Source: Flavobacterium sp. NG2
Lineage (GTDB): Bacteria; Bacteroidota; Bacteroidia; Flavobacteriales; Flavobacteriaceae
Length of the DNA: 64,000 bases
Assembly (NCBI RefSeq): GCF_034119845.1
Contig: NZ_CP139420.1
Span: forward strand, 2,024,001-2,088,000
Direction: 5' to 3'
The stretch's first letter is position 1; every line of letters begins with the position of its first letter. The notes beneath the pieces were generated by a model that was given only the letters and a program-made list of their open reading frames with translations, did not search any database and was not told the DNA's origin. A program made the position numbers and the translations under genes. Below, piece by piece: positions 45,007 to 53,152 of the stretch.

Positions 45007-45999
45007 TTAAGCATAAATATTAGTTAGCCTAAAAAGGAAAAACTCAATGTTTCTAACTCCTCTAAACTGCGACCTAAAAGCTTTTATTTTGGCATTGAAG
45101 GATTCTGCCGAAGCATTAGTACTTCTGTTGTCAAAATAGTTTAATATGTTTTGATAATGATTGGTTATGGTTCGAGATATTGTGTTGAAAGACTTAAATC
45201 CTGATTGATTTACTTTTTCATGCCATTTGGCCAGTCTAGTAAAAGCAATTATTTTATCAGTTGTGTTTTCAAAGATATTGCGTAAGTCTTGTGTTAGATT
45301 GTATGCTTTATGAATATCGGGATATAAATTGAATAATAAGTCCGCACGTTCTTTTTGGTTCTGAGACCATTTTGATTTGTTTTTGTATAAAAAATAACGA
45401 CTCCTAGCTAGTAGTTGTTTGAGGGTATCGCCGTTGGTTAATATTTTTGGTTCATACTTCGTTTTGCTGCTTTTAGCTTGTTCCATTGCTTCGTTTTCTT
45501 GGTCTATAGCTTTCCATCGGTGTTTAATTCTGATCTCTTGCAAAGCTTCAGTGGCAAGTTTTTGAACATGAAAGCGGTCGGTCACTTGTATTGCTTTAGG
45601 AAAACATTTTTTAGCAATTAATCCCATATTACCAGCCATGTCCAATGTTATTTCATTAACTAGGTTTCGTTGTTTAAGAGGGATTTTTTCAATAATTGCA
45701 ATTACTGTTTCTGCTTTTGTTCCAGCAACCATCGCTACTATAGTGCCTTTTCTACCGTTAGCAGCTTTGTTTGTTAAAACGGTGTAAAGCTCGCCATTAG
45801 AAAGAGAGGTTTCATCAATAGATAACCGTTTTCCAATGTTTTCAGGAAAAATAAGCCATTGTTTCGCATGTGCTTTTTGATTCCAGATTTTAAAATCACT
45901 TAAGAAATCCTTGTATTGATATAGTAGGTTTTTGCCTTTGACACCATAGAAAGAGGCGATAGCATTACAATCATTAGGCTTTGAATCTATTGATTTCTT
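45007..45999 (-). CDS. ISL3/ISAon1-like transposase, catalytic part (second frame)
   Basis: The frame is open on the minus strand from 45999 to 45007; the first ATG (45732) lies well inside conserved sequence (KRLSIDETSLSNGELYT upstream of it), so the protein is not started there. DDE residues are visible: Asp in LSIDETS, Asp in ITLDMAGNM, and Glu in NASAESFNAKIKAFRSQFRG, with RFHVQKLA between, all typical of ISL3 transposases. It must be joined to the upstream frame (45974-46342) by a +1 (or -2) shift in the overlap, where the sequence TTTTTTAAAAG occurs. In ISAon1-like elements the two-frame arrangement is common and thought to reflect programmed frameshifting; a mutational frameshift is the alternative. 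Confidence 0.82.
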   Translation of the reverse strand, partial: KKSIDSKPNDCNAIASFYGVKGKNLLYQYKDFLSDFKIWNQKAHAKQWLIFPENIGKRLSIDETSLSNGELYTVLTNKAANGRKGTIVAMVAGTKAETVIAIIEKIPLKQRNLVNEITLDMAGNMGLIAKKCFPKAIQVTDRFHVQKLATEALQEIRIKHRWKAIDQENEAMEQAKSSKTKYEPKILTNGDTLKQLLARSRYFLYKNKSKWSQNQKERADLLFNLYPDIHKAYNLTQDLRNIFENTTDKIIAFTRLAKWHEKVNQSGFKSFNTISRTITNHYQNILNYFDNRSTNASAESFNAKIKAFRSQFRGVRNIEFFLFRLTNIYA

Positions 46000-46342
46000 T
46001 TAAAAAAGACGCAAACTCCTGTGTTACCCGAGTTCCGTCTGCTACTAAATTCCAATCTCTAAATACAACTTGTCCAGTATCTTCGTTAAGCCATCTTCTA
46101 CGAGTAATGTGTAGGTACACTTGATGTCCACGTATTGGAAAATCTTGAACAGTTATCTCATCAAAAAAACCTTTTGAACTTAATTTGTTTTGACGGTATT
46201 CTTTTGGAATCGAATTAATCTCTTTTAAGTATAAATGAAGAATTTCTTCACCTTTTTCATAAGAAGTAAGTTCAAAATAATCAACGATAATTTCTGGCAA
46301 CAATAACTTGAGAAGTTCAACTAAGGAATCTTTCATTTGCAT
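45974..46342 (-). CDS. ISL3/ISAon1-like transposase, N-terminal region (first frame)
   Basis: A 122-residue frame (KDSLVELLKLLLPEIIVDYF, then HLYLKEINSIPKEYRQ, FPIRGHQVYLHITRRRW, ending FLKEINRFKA). It corresponds to the N-terminal region of ISAon1-type transposases, with a Zn-ribbon/helix-turn-helix-like DNA-binding role. It overlaps the catalytic frame by about 26 bases around 45974-45999. Start at ATG 46342 or, two codons later, at 46336. Conserved length suggests the IS is intact. Confidence 0.78.
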   Translation of the reverse strand: MQMKDSLVELLKLLLPEIIVDYFELTSYEKGEEILHLYLKEINSIPKEYRQNKLSSKGFFDEITVQDFPIRGHQVYLHITRRRWLNEDTGQVVFRDWNLVADGTRVTQEFASFLKEINRFKA

Positions 46343-46401
46343 TTAATTTAAAACACAAATATCGAAATTTAATATTTCCCCACAACTTTTTGACTTGATC
46401 C

Positions 46402-46409
46402 TCTATAAT
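46402..46409. repeat. Target-site duplication, right copy
   Basis: TCTATAAT directly right of the insertion sequence, identical to 44966-44973. Confidence 0.85.
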
Positions 46410-46430
46410 TTTGAAACTTAAATCCAATAA

Positions 46431-46463
46431 AAAACCCTTAAACAGTTGATGTTTAAGGGTTTG
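46431..46463 (-). terminator. Terminator downstream of tRNA-Met
   Basis: Perfect arms AAACCCTTAAAC and GTTTAAGGGTTT with a 7-base loop, 8 bases beyond the tRNA 3' end on the minus strand, followed by a T-rich stretch. Confidence 0.75.
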
Positions 46464-46470
46464 TTTTTCG

Positions 46471-46544
46471 TAGCGAAGACGGGAGTTGAACCCGTGACCT
46501 CAGGGTTATGAATCCTGCGCTCTAACCAACTGAGCTACCTCGCC
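46471..46544 (-). tRNA. tRNA-Met (anticodon CAT)
   Basis: On the minus strand a 74-base cloverleaf: acceptor GGCGAGG pairing with CTTCGCT (two G-U pairs), D-loop AGCTCAGTTGGTTAGAGC, anticodon loop TTCATAA with CAT, and T-arm ACGGGTTCAACTCCCGT. CCA is not encoded. The form fits elongator tRNA-Met; a CAU tRNA-Ile (lysidine) cannot be fully excluded. Confidence 0.92.
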
Positions 46545-46578
46545 AAATGCAGTGAACAACTGTTCTTGATTGCGGGTG

Positions 46579-46608
46579 CAAATATAAAACTTTTATTAAA
46601 GCAAACAA
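46579..46608 (-). promoter_or_regulatory. Flavobacterial promoter of tRNA-Met
   Basis: On the minus strand TTG, 19 bases, TATATTTG: an exact match to the flavobacterial -33 TTG / -7 TAnnTTTG promoter. The -7 box is 35 bases upstream of the tRNA 5' end. Confidence 0.75.
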
Positions 46609-46696
46609 GCAATTTTTGAAGAAAAAAAAATATTTTTAAAAACGTTTTTTTATCGGGTTTATATTCTATATATTCGAAAAAAAATTAATTAGCCCC

Positions 46697-47089
46697 ATGG
46701 ATCAAAAAGTACGTTACGAAATAGAGTTCCCAATCACCTCTTCGCCTCAGTTATTGTATCAATATATTTCTACACCTTCTGGTTTGTCTGAATGGTTTGC
46801 TGATAATGTAAATTCGCGTGGTGAGTTTTTTACTTTCATTTGGAATGATTCTGAAGAGAAAGCGCGTCTAGCTTCTAAAAAATCCGGTGAAAAAGTAAAA
46901 TTCAAATGGGTAGATGCTAATAATAAAGATACCGATTTGTTTTTTGAGTTACATATTTTAGTTGATGAATTAACTAAGGATGTTTCCTTAATGGTTGTTG
47001 ACTTTGCTGATGAAGATGAGGTAGATGAGGCAAAACAGTTATGGGAAAATCAAATTTCAGATTTGAAACATCTCCTAGGTTCTGTATAG
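46697..47089 (+). CDS. START-like domain protein (AHSA1/SRPBCC fold)
   Basis: A 130-residue protein of the START-like family widespread in Bacteroidota. The opening VRYEIEFPITSSPQLLYQYI and GLSEWFADNV are typical of the SRPBCC/AHSA1 helix-grip fold that binds hydrophobic ligands or partners; the acidic ending (DFADEDEVDEAKQLWENQI) forms the long C-terminal helix. There is no signal peptide, so it is cytoplasmic. Exact function is not known. It is followed by a terminator at 47116, on which the next gene begins. The tRNA-Met gene upstream is divergent. Confidence 0.82.
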   Translation: MDQKVRYEIEFPITSSPQLLYQYISTPSGLSEWFADNVNSRGEFFTFIWNDSEEKARLASKKSGEKVKFKWVDANNKDTDLFFELHILVDELTKDVSLMVVDFADEDEVDEAKQLWENQISDLKHLLGSV

Positions 47090-47115
47090 AAAATAGTTTA
47101 TTATAACTTATATTT

Positions 47116-47143
47116 GCCCTGAACAAAATTCAGGGCTTTTTTT
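47116..47143 (+). terminator. Terminator directly before the aminotransferase start
   Basis: Arms GCCCTGAA (47116-47123) and TTCAGGGC (47129-47136), then seven T; the next base is the A of the following gene's ATG (47144). Confidence 0.8.
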
Positions 47144-47983
47144 ATGATTAATTTTAACGGAACAATAGTATCTGAGGATACTAATATATTGACTCAAAAC
47201 CGTGCTTTTTTATATGCTGATGCTGTTTTTGAAACGGTAAAGGTGGTAAATGGGAGCGTTCTTTTTCTTGAAGACCATTATTTTAGATTGATGGCATCTA
47301 TGCGTGTGGTGCGCATGGAGATTCCAATGAACTTTACTATGGAGTACTTTGAAGAACAATTGTTGTCTGTAGTGACATCAAATGGTTTTTCGGCTTCGGC
47401 TAGAGTAAGAATTACAGTGTTTAGAAATGATGGAGGGTACTATTTGCCTAAATATAATACCGTTTCTTTTTTGGTGCATGCTACAAAATTACCTGATGTG
47501 CACTATGCATTTGAAACAAAGGAATACGAAGTAGATTTGTTTAAGGATTTCTATATCACCAAGCAGCTGCTTTCTTCTATAAAAACAACTAATAGATTAT
47601 TGAATACTACAGCTAGTATCTTTGCGTATGAAAACGGTTTAGACAACTGTTTGATGTTGAATGATAGTAAAAATGTAGTGGAGGCTATTCAAGGGAATAT
47701 ATTTATGCTGTTGGGGAATAAATTGATAACACCTCCAGTGTCTGAAGGATGTTTGAATGGTGTGATGAGGAAACAAATCTTGACTTTGGCAAAAAAAATA
47801 GAAAGTCTAGAAGTGGTTGAGGAGATTATCTCTCCTTTTGATCTTCAAAAAGCTGATGAGTTATTTATTACCAATGTAATTAAAGGAATTCAGCCCATTA
47901 CAAAGTACAGAAAGAAAACTTTCGGGACTCAAACAGCACATTTGTTGTTGGAAAAATTAAACGAGCTGCTTTTGGTAAAATAG
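47144..47983 (+). CDS. Class IV pyridoxal-phosphate aminotransferase (PabC/IlvE-like)
   Basis: A 279-residue fold-type IV PLP enzyme. MINFNGTI, AFLYADAVFETVKV and the PLP Lys region LSSIKTTNRLLNT fit either 4-amino-4-deoxychorismate lyase (PabC, folate synthesis) or a branched-chain/D-amino acid aminotransferase; ECNVV-type motifs are replaced by SKNVVEAIQGNIF. The length and style suit the PabC-like group in flavobacteria. The start codon directly abuts the T run of a terminator, so the leader must come from inside that hairpin or the gene is read through from the START-like gene. Confidence 0.8.
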   Translation: MINFNGTIVSEDTNILTQNRAFLYADAVFETVKVVNGSVLFLEDHYFRLMASMRVVRMEIPMNFTMEYFEEQLLSVVTSNGFSASARVRITVFRNDGGYYLPKYNTVSFLVHATKLPDVHYAFETKEYEVDLFKDFYITKQLLSSIKTTNRLLNTTASIFAYENGLDNCLMLNDSKNVVEAIQGNIFMLLGNKLITPPVSEGCLNGVMRKQILTLAKKIESLEVVEEIISPFDLQKADELFITNVIKGIQPITKYRKKTFGTQTAHLLLEKLNELLLVK

Positions 47984-48001
47984 TATATACCGGTAGTAAT
48001 T

Positions 48002-48050
48002 AAAAAAGGACTTAAATATTTTCGTTTAGAAAGTATTTAAGTCCTTTTTT
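48002..48050. terminator. Bidirectional terminator
   Basis: Arms GGACTTAAATA (48008-48018) and TATTTAAGTCC (48034-48044), with A and T runs on the two sides. It serves the aminotransferase gene on + and the YqgE gene on -. Confidence 0.8.
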
Positions 48051-48069
48051 TATAAAAGTATTATTGTAG

Positions 48070-48630
48070 TTAATTCAAATACGGATTTTCAGGAGCGTTA
48101 GACCAAATGAGGTAATCACCTCCTAATTCTTTGATTTGGTCTTTCCAAAAATGTGTAGGGGACTTACCTATAATTTTGTTTTTGTAATTATTGGTGGTCA
48201 CAATCCATGAATTAGCATTCATTTCATTTTCTAATTGATTTTGATGCCAGCCCGAATAGCCTAAGAAAAAACGAATGTTATCTTTTGTGATAGCTCCTTG
48301 ATTGATTAGATCTTTTGTAGATTCAAAATCACCTCCCCAGTAAATTCCATTAGAAATTTCAATACTATTAGGGATTAATTCAGGGACATTATGGATGAAA
48401 TAGAGGTTGTCTTGTTCAACAGGTCCTCCGTTGTAAATTTTAAATTTTGAATTTATTTCAGGTATTAAGTCGTTTATCGTGTATTTAAGAGGTTTGTTGA
48501 TGATAAAACCTACAGAACCTTCCTTATCATGATCCGCCAATAAAATTACAGATCTATTGAATGATAAATCTCCAATTATAGAAGGCTCAGATATAAGCAG
48601 TTGACCTTTTATTAATTTTTCTGAAATCAT
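48070..48630 (-). CDS. YqgE/AlgH family protein (UPF0301)
   Basis: A 186-residue protein of the conserved YqgE/AlgH family. Recognisable parts are KGQLLISEPSIIGDLSFNRS at the N-terminus, VILLADHDKEGSVGFIINKP, YNGGPVEQDNLYFIH and FFLGYSGWHQNQLENEM. The family is cytoplasmic, of uncertain biochemical role; AlgH was linked to alginate regulation in Pseudomonas but that cannot be transferred here. It lies on the minus strand, 127 bases downstream of the HU gene, with the bidirectional terminator at 48002 behind it. Confidence 0.92.
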   Translation of the reverse strand: MISEKLIKGQLLISEPSIIGDLSFNRSVILLADHDKEGSVGFIINKPLKYTINDLIPEINSKFKIYNGGPVEQDNLYFIHNVPELIPNSIEISNGIYWGGDFESTKDLINQGAITKDNIRFFLGYSGWHQNQLENEMNANSWIVTTNNYKNKIIGKSPTHFWKDQIKELGGDYLIWSNAPENPYLN

Positions 48631-48706
48631 GACACTGTAGTTTTTTTATTAAATTTAAGAAAAAAATCAAAAAAAAACCAAACTTTATCGTTTAAAAGCA
48701 AAAAAA

Positions 48707-48738
48707 AACCCTCCAGAAGGAAGGTTTTGTTTCTTTTT
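48707..48738 (-). terminator. Terminator downstream of HU gene
   Basis: Arms AACCCTCC (48707-48714) and GGAAGGTT (48719-48726) with one G-T pair, read on the minus strand into a T run (48699-48708). It separates the HU gene from yqgE. Confidence 0.65.
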
Positions 48739-48757
48739 AAGGAAGTAAAACGTCTAA

Positions 48758-49030
48758 TTAGTTTACTGCTCCTTCTAATTCTGCACCAGCTTTGAATTTT
48801 ACAACGTTTTTTGCTGCAATTTGGATAGTTTTTCCAGTTTGTGGATTTCTTCCGTCTCTTGCTGCTCTAGCTGATACTGACCATGATCCAAAACCTACTA
48901 GAGATATTCTACCACCTTTTTTCAAAGTTTCTCCTACGTTTCCTAAAAATGACTCTAAAGCTAATTTTGCAGCTGCTTTAGTAATTCCTGCGTCAGCAGC
49001 GATAGCATCGATTAATTCTGATTTGTTCAT
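48758..49030 (-). CDS. hup: HU-family DNA-binding protein
   Basis: A 90-residue histone-like HU protein: MNKSELIDAIAADAGITKAA, LGNVGETLKKGGRISLVGFG, the beta-arm region ARDGRNPQTGKTIQIAAKN, and VVKFKAGAELEGAVN. It bends and compacts DNA and helps recombination, replication and transcription complexes. The length is exactly the family norm. Expression is driven by a consensus promoter at 49071-49100 (TTG-N19-TAAATTTG), and a terminator follows, so it is a single-gene unit as expected for an abundant protein. Confidence 0.97.
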   Translation of the reverse strand: MNKSELIDAIAADAGITKAAAKLALESFLGNVGETLKKGGRISLVGFGSWSVSARAARDGRNPQTGKTIQIAAKNVVKFKAGAELEGAVN

Positions 49031-49070
49031 AATAAAAGTTATTAATTGTTGGTTAAAGAATTCTTATACA

Positions 49071-49100
49071 CAAATTTAGCAGGAAATCCTTACTGAGCAA
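49071..49100 (-). promoter_or_regulatory. Flavobacterial promoter of the HU gene
   Basis: Minus strand TTG, 19 bases, TAAATTTG; an exact match to the group consensus, 41 bases upstream of the HU start codon. Confidence 0.75.
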
Positions 49101-49204
49101 GTGTTTTGCTGAATTTTAGACTGTTTTGTTGATAACTTTGTTAATTTGTTCATAAAACAGTGTTTTTTTATTGGGAAATACTCTACCCTTACTGTTTTAT
49201 GGGG

Positions 49205-50152
49205 TTAAAAGGCTTTTGCATCGGCTGTAAATGTAATTCCATTTAAAAGTTCAGCCGTTGTCATTCTCTTTTTTCCAGGGAATTGTAAACTTAAAATTTG
49301 GATAAAACCATTTGCTACGGCAATTTTCATTTCTTTTTTAGTGCAAACAATCCTTCCTATAGGGTGTTGGTGTTCTTCGATGATGATTTTTGATTCGTAT
49401 ATTTTGACGCTCCATTCTTCATCTTTATCGGTAACCATAGACCAAGCCGCTGGATAGGGACTTAATCCTCGAATGAGGTTATGAATTGTAGTAGCTGATT
49501 GTGTCCAATCAATTTTGCAATTCTCTTTGTTGAGTTTATAAGCGGTTTTGATATCGTCAGTATCTTTTTGAATTGTAGTAGTCAGATTGCCTTTTTCAAT
49601 CAAAGTTAAGGTGTCTATAACAGTTGTGCTACCTATATTCATTAGTCTGTCGTGAAGCTGCCCTGCATTTTCTTCAGGATGAATGTCGGTTTCAGAACTT
49701 AAAATCATAGCACCTGTGTCTATTTTATCATCAATAAAGAAAGTTGTTACTCCTGTTTTTTGTTCGCCATTGATAATTGCCCAGTTGATAGGAGCCGCAC
49801 CACGATAATTAGGAAGGAGAGAAGCATGTAGGTTAAAAGTGCCTAAAGCAGGCATTTCCCATACTACTTTTGGAAGCATTCTAAAAGCGACTACAATTTG
49901 TAGATTAGCATTCAATGCTTTTAATTCTGATAAAAAACCTTCGTCTTTAAGATTGGTCGGTTGTAAGAGCGGAAGATTATTTGCAACTGCGTATTCCTTA
50001 ACAGCTGAAAATTTCAGTTTTTGTCCACGACCCGCAGGTTTGTCTGCTGCAGTGATGACACCTACTACAGTATAGTTGTTTTGGATGATAGTATCAAGAA
50101 TCCCTACTGCAAATTCAGGAGTTCCCATAAAGACAATTCGTAATTTTTCCAT
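49205..50152 (-). CDS. fmt: Methionyl-tRNA formyltransferase
   Basis: A 315-residue Fmt: RIVFMGTPEFAVGILDTI at the N-terminus, the formyl-folate site HASLLPNYRGAAPINWAI, DTGAMI, and a C-terminal OB-like tRNA-binding domain (about 210-315, NLIRGLSPYPAAWS). It transfers a formyl group from 10-formyl-tetrahydrofolate to initiator Met-tRNA. The start at ATG 50152 matches the family. It follows recQ on the same strand with a 175-base gap that contains a probable promoter (TAAATTTG at 50246-50253), so it may be transcribed on its own. Confidence 0.97.
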   Translation of the reverse strand: MEKLRIVFMGTPEFAVGILDTIIQNNYTVVGVITAADKPAGRGQKLKFSAVKEYAVANNLPLLQPTNLKDEGFLSELKALNANLQIVVAFRMLPKVVWEMPALGTFNLHASLLPNYRGAAPINWAIINGEQKTGVTTFFIDDKIDTGAMILSSETDIHPEENAGQLHDRLMNIGSTTVIDTLTLIEKGNLTTTIQKDTDDIKTAYKLNKENCKIDWTQSATTIHNLIRGLSPYPAAWSMVTDKDEEWSVKIYESKIIIEEHQHPIGRIVCTKKEMKIAVANGFIQILSLQFPGKKRMTTAELLNGITFTADAKAF

Positions 50153-50245
50153 TATGATTTTAAAGTATAAAGGGCGAATGCGGATTTTTTTAACCGCAGA
50201 TTCGCTAATTTTATTGAGAGTATACCGCTTAAAGCGTAATTACCG

Positions 50246-50253
50246 CAAATTTA
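50246..50253 (-). promoter_or_regulatory. Probable -7 box for fmt
   Basis: Minus strand TAAATTTG matches the flavobacterial -7 box; the upstream TTG is at 14 rather than 17-23 bases, so the match is partial. Confidence 0.4.
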
Positions 50254-50327
50254 GCCATCCTTGATAACAATTAATAGCTTTTTTAATAAAAATCTGTAAC
50301 TCTAGCGTTAGCGAACAGGCGATGCAA

Positions 50328-52250
50328 TTAGTGGTTGTTTTTAGGCTTATCTGTTTGCTCTGTTAAGCTATAAGTGTTGTTCGGATTCACTATGATGATT
50401 TCGTTTTCTAATAGCTGTTGGAGTACAGTTATAATAGTATCTGCGCTAGAATGGGTTCTGTTTTCTAATGCTCTGGAGTTTAGAGCTTCGCTTTTTAGCA
50501 AATGAATGATTTGTTCCGAAAGTGCTTTAATATTTTTCGGTTTTTTCTTTTTGGCAATGCAATAGGAGCAGATGCCACAATCCTTGGACTGTTTTTCGCC
50601 AAAATAACTTAAAATCAATTTGCTTTTGCAAACATTGTTTTCGCTTGCATAATGTAGTACGGATTGTAGTTGGTCTTTTTTTAGTTTGTTTTGGTTTTCT
50701 AAATATTTGACTACTCGGCTGATGGTTCTTTCGTCTTCGCGAATTTCATTAAAAGTAAGAGACGCGTCGTTGCCTTTTGAATGGTAGTTAATAATTTGTT
50801 TTTCGTTTAGTTTTTCTAAAAGCTTGAGTACTTCTTTTTCAGTATGATGAGATTTTTTGGCAATCAAAGCGCTATTGAATGCGGTTTCAATATCGTAAAT
50901 GCCAGGATACGTTCGTAGAATGGCAAGAACAATTTCTTCGTCATTTGGATTTAAACTGATGTAGCGCAATACTTCTTTTGACGAAATAATAAATTGTAAA
51001 CTTATTTTCTCTGAGAATTCCTGAGACAAACTAAGAATTCCTTGTCGGTCCAAAAACTGAATGGCGTTGTAGGCTTTTAAAACTGGAAAATTGTATTTAA
51101 CACAGAAGTGATTCAGGTTAAAGGAAAATTTTTCGTTAATGCCTTCGCCATATGCGATTTGGAAATAACTATTCAGCTTTAGATAAACGAGGTTTAAAAA
51201 GGCTTTGTCAGGTAGTGTGTTTATAAACTGATTTTCGGACTGAATTTGGTCAGAAGGGCTAGTGAGTAAAACCGCAAAAGCTTTGTCTTCGTTTCGTCCT
51301 GCGCGACCAGCTTCTTGATAATAATTTTCTATGTTTTCAGGCAATTGAATATGAATGACTGTTTTGACATTGGCTTTGTCTATTCCCATTCCAAAGGCAT
51401 TAGTGGCAACGATAACTTGTGCTTTTTCTTCCATCCAAAGCGCCATGTTTTTATCTTTTTCTCTCGAATGAAGACCGCCATGGTAGTAGGTTGCTTTGAA
51501 ACCGGTATTTTGTAATTGGGATGAAATCTCTAAGCAAGATTTTCTATTTCGAACATATATAATAGAAGGCTGTGGGTTTTTCCTTAAAATTTGTTGAATT
51601 TTATAGAGTTTGTCTTCGGCTTCAAAAACCATATAGGCTATGTTCTTTCGAGCAAAAGATTGGTGAAATGAAACGGGGTTTTCTAGTCCTAATTCTTTAA
51701 TGATGTCCTCTTTTACACGGGCTGTTGCCGTAGCGGTTAAGGCTAAGAATGGAACTTTAGGAAAAGCGGTTTTGAGATTCGAAATTTTTAAATAAGCCGG
51801 CCGAAAGTCATGACCCCATTGGGATACACAGTGCGCTTCGTCAATTGCAATCAGGCTGATATTGATTCCCTTTAGTCGTTCCAATATCCAGTCTGACTGT
51901 AAACGTTCAGGTGATAAATAAAGAAATTTATAGTTTCCAAACTGACAATTGTCTAAGAGGTCAATCATTTCGTCTGATTTAATTCCGCCTGTCAAGGCAA
52001 TGGCTTTGATGTCTCGACTTTGTAAATTGGCTACTTGATCTTTCATTAAAGCTACCAAGGGAGAAATAACTAAGCAAATTCCTTTTTGCATCATGGCGGG
52101 AACTTGGAAGCAAATCGATTTTCCGCCGCCCGTTGGAAGTAAGGCAAAAGTATCCTGTCCACTTAAAACAGAATCAATAATTTCGTTTTGTAGTGGTCTA
52201 AAACTGTTGTGTTTCCAGTATTTTTTTAGGATTTCTAATGCTTCAGACAT
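50328..52250 (-). CDS. recQ: ATP-dependent DNA helicase RecQ
   Basis: A 640-residue RecQ helicase. Walker A is LPTGGGKSICFQVPA, Walker B with the DEAH box is AIDEAHCVSQWGHDFRP, and motif VI is YYQEAGRAGRNEDKA. The RecQ-C zinc-binding Cys cluster is near residue 560-580 (NNVCKSKL, KDCGICSYC). It unwinds DNA 3' to 5' during replication restart and recombination. The C-terminal 70 residues (about 570-640) do not read like a classic HRDC domain, so this may be a variant lacking it, which is common in Bacteroidota. It follows the NTPase gene by 25 bases and is probably co-transcribed. Confidence 0.95.
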   Translation of the reverse strand: MSEALEILKKYWKHNSFRPLQNEIIDSVLSGQDTFALLPTGGGKSICFQVPAMMQKGICLVISPLVALMKDQVANLQSRDIKAIALTGGIKSDEMIDLLDNCQFGNYKFLYLSPERLQSDWILERLKGINISLIAIDEAHCVSQWGHDFRPAYLKISNLKTAFPKVPFLALTATATARVKEDIIKELGLENPVSFHQSFARKNIAYMVFEAEDKLYKIQQILRKNPQPSIIYVRNRKSCLEISSQLQNTGFKATYYHGGLHSREKDKNMALWMEEKAQVIVATNAFGMGIDKANVKTVIHIQLPENIENYYQEAGRAGRNEDKAFAVLLTSPSDQIQSENQFINTLPDKAFLNLVYLKLNSYFQIAYGEGINEKFSFNLNHFCVKYNFPVLKAYNAIQFLDRQGILSLSQEFSEKISLQFIISSKEVLRYISLNPNDEEIVLAILRTYPGIYDIETAFNSALIAKKSHHTEKEVLKLLEKLNEKQIINYHSKGNDASLTFNEIREDERTISRVVKYLENQNKLKKDQLQSVLHYASENNVCKSKLILSYFGEKQSKDCGICSYCIAKKKKPKNIKALSEQIIHLLKSEALNSRALENRTHSSADTIITVLQQLLENEIIIVNPNNTYSLTEQTDKPKNNH

Positions 52251-52275
52251 GATAAAATGGAGGCAGAGTTTAAGA

Positions 52276-52836
52276 TTATTGTTCGATGGATTCTAGTATA
52301 AAACGAATGCGATTTTCAACGGTGTCTTTTGGTATTTCGATAGGTTTGTAACCTAGTTTTTCGTAGGCAGCGACAATCTTTTGATGAATGGCTTTGGCTT
52401 GTTCAAAATTTTCGTAACGAGCTTCATCAGTTTCGTAAATTTCTTCCCAAGGAGGAAGTGAAAACACCTGTGAATAAACTGTCTCGCGACAGCATTTCTT
52501 GAAATAATCAGGGTAGGTATCGCCGATATAGTCCATATAGCCTATGATATCAGGTAAACCTCGGTCAATGAAAATAAGATTAGCAGTTTCTTTTAGAGCG
52601 TTTTCAAACTGTTCTTTTCTGCCATTAAGTAATAATTCGCTAAATAATAATGGATTTTCAAGGAATAATTGCTCAATTCCTTCTTTTTGAGCAGCTAATG
52701 TTATAGCCCTAGAAATTTCTGGATAACAGCAAAATCCTTTGGCAATCAAACTGTTTAAGAGTGTTGTTTTTCCAGTTCCAGGTCCACCAGTAATGACTAT
52801 AATTTTTTTTTGCACTTTATTTTCGATAGAATTCAA
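52276..52836 (-). CDS. AAA_28-type P-loop NTPase
   Basis: A 186-residue protein with Walker A GGPGTGKTTLLNSL (residues about 17-30) and LIFIDRGLPDIIGY as a Walker-B-like/LID segment. It fits the AAA_28 family of predicted nucleotide kinases or NTPases (related to the NadR kinase-type fold). CCYPEISRAITL after the P-loop is typical of the group. Substrate unknown. It lies just upstream of recQ on the same strand (25-base gap), so the two may share an operon without a known joint function. Confidence 0.8.
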   Translation of the reverse strand: MNSIENKVQKKIIVITGGPGTGKTTLLNSLIAKGFCCYPEISRAITLAAQKEGIEQLFLENPLLFSELLLNGRKEQFENALKETANLIFIDRGLPDIIGYMDYIGDTYPDYFKKCCRETVYSQVFSLPPWEEIYETDEARYENFEQAKAIHQKIVAAYEKLGYKPIEIPKDTVENRIRFILESIEQ

Positions 52837-53124
52837 ACTTACTGAAACTATTTGGGATTTTAAAACAAATCATTCGTAAATTAAGTTCAAAGTATAAAAA
52901 TGAATAATTGCTTTTTCACACGAATTATATCGGTTTTGACGGAAATCTATTTTTTATTTATTACAAACTCTCCATACGTTGATAAATTTAGTGTAATTTG
53001 TTATTTTAACTTTACTAATTTGTGGTAATTAGTGTTTGAGAATATTTTTAATTTGAATCTAAATTAATATTTTGATTTTGGTAAAAAATCATATTCTATA
53101 GCTACTAGTTTACATTTGAAACCG
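52837..53124. other. AT-rich divergent intergenic region
   Basis: No gene is seen. The region separates the leftward NTPase/recQ unit from the rightward DUF493 gene and must contain promoters for both; only the rightward -7 box at 53125 is clear. Confidence 0.4.
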
Positions 53125-53132
53125 TATATTTG
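53125..53132 (+). promoter_or_regulatory. -7 box for the DUF493 gene
   Basis: TATATTTG matches TAnnTTTG and lies 20 bases before the start codon, giving a short leader; no clear TTG is at the expected -33 distance. Confidence 0.5.
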
Positions 53133-53152
53133 CTATTATTTTAATAACAAAG

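Larger units (their letters stand above)
44974..46401 (-). mobile_element. ISL3/ISAon1-like insertion sequence, 1428 bp
   Basis: Bounded by imperfect inverted repeats: left GGATCAATCCTAAAACCTGT, right (reverse complement) GGATCAAGTCAAAAAGTTGT, with further matches beyond (TGTGG). A perfect 8-bp direct repeat TCTATAAT flanks it, the duplication length usual for ISL3. The transposase runs on the minus strand in two frames. The perfect duplication and open frames indicate recent insertion. It lies between the polysaccharide locus and the tRNA-Met gene. Confidence 0.85.

Noticed and set aside
44974..46544. Genomic island integrated at tRNA-Met
   Set aside because: No integrase, and the direct repeats belong to the IS as an 8-bp target duplication; no copy of the tRNA end is found at the other side of the locus.
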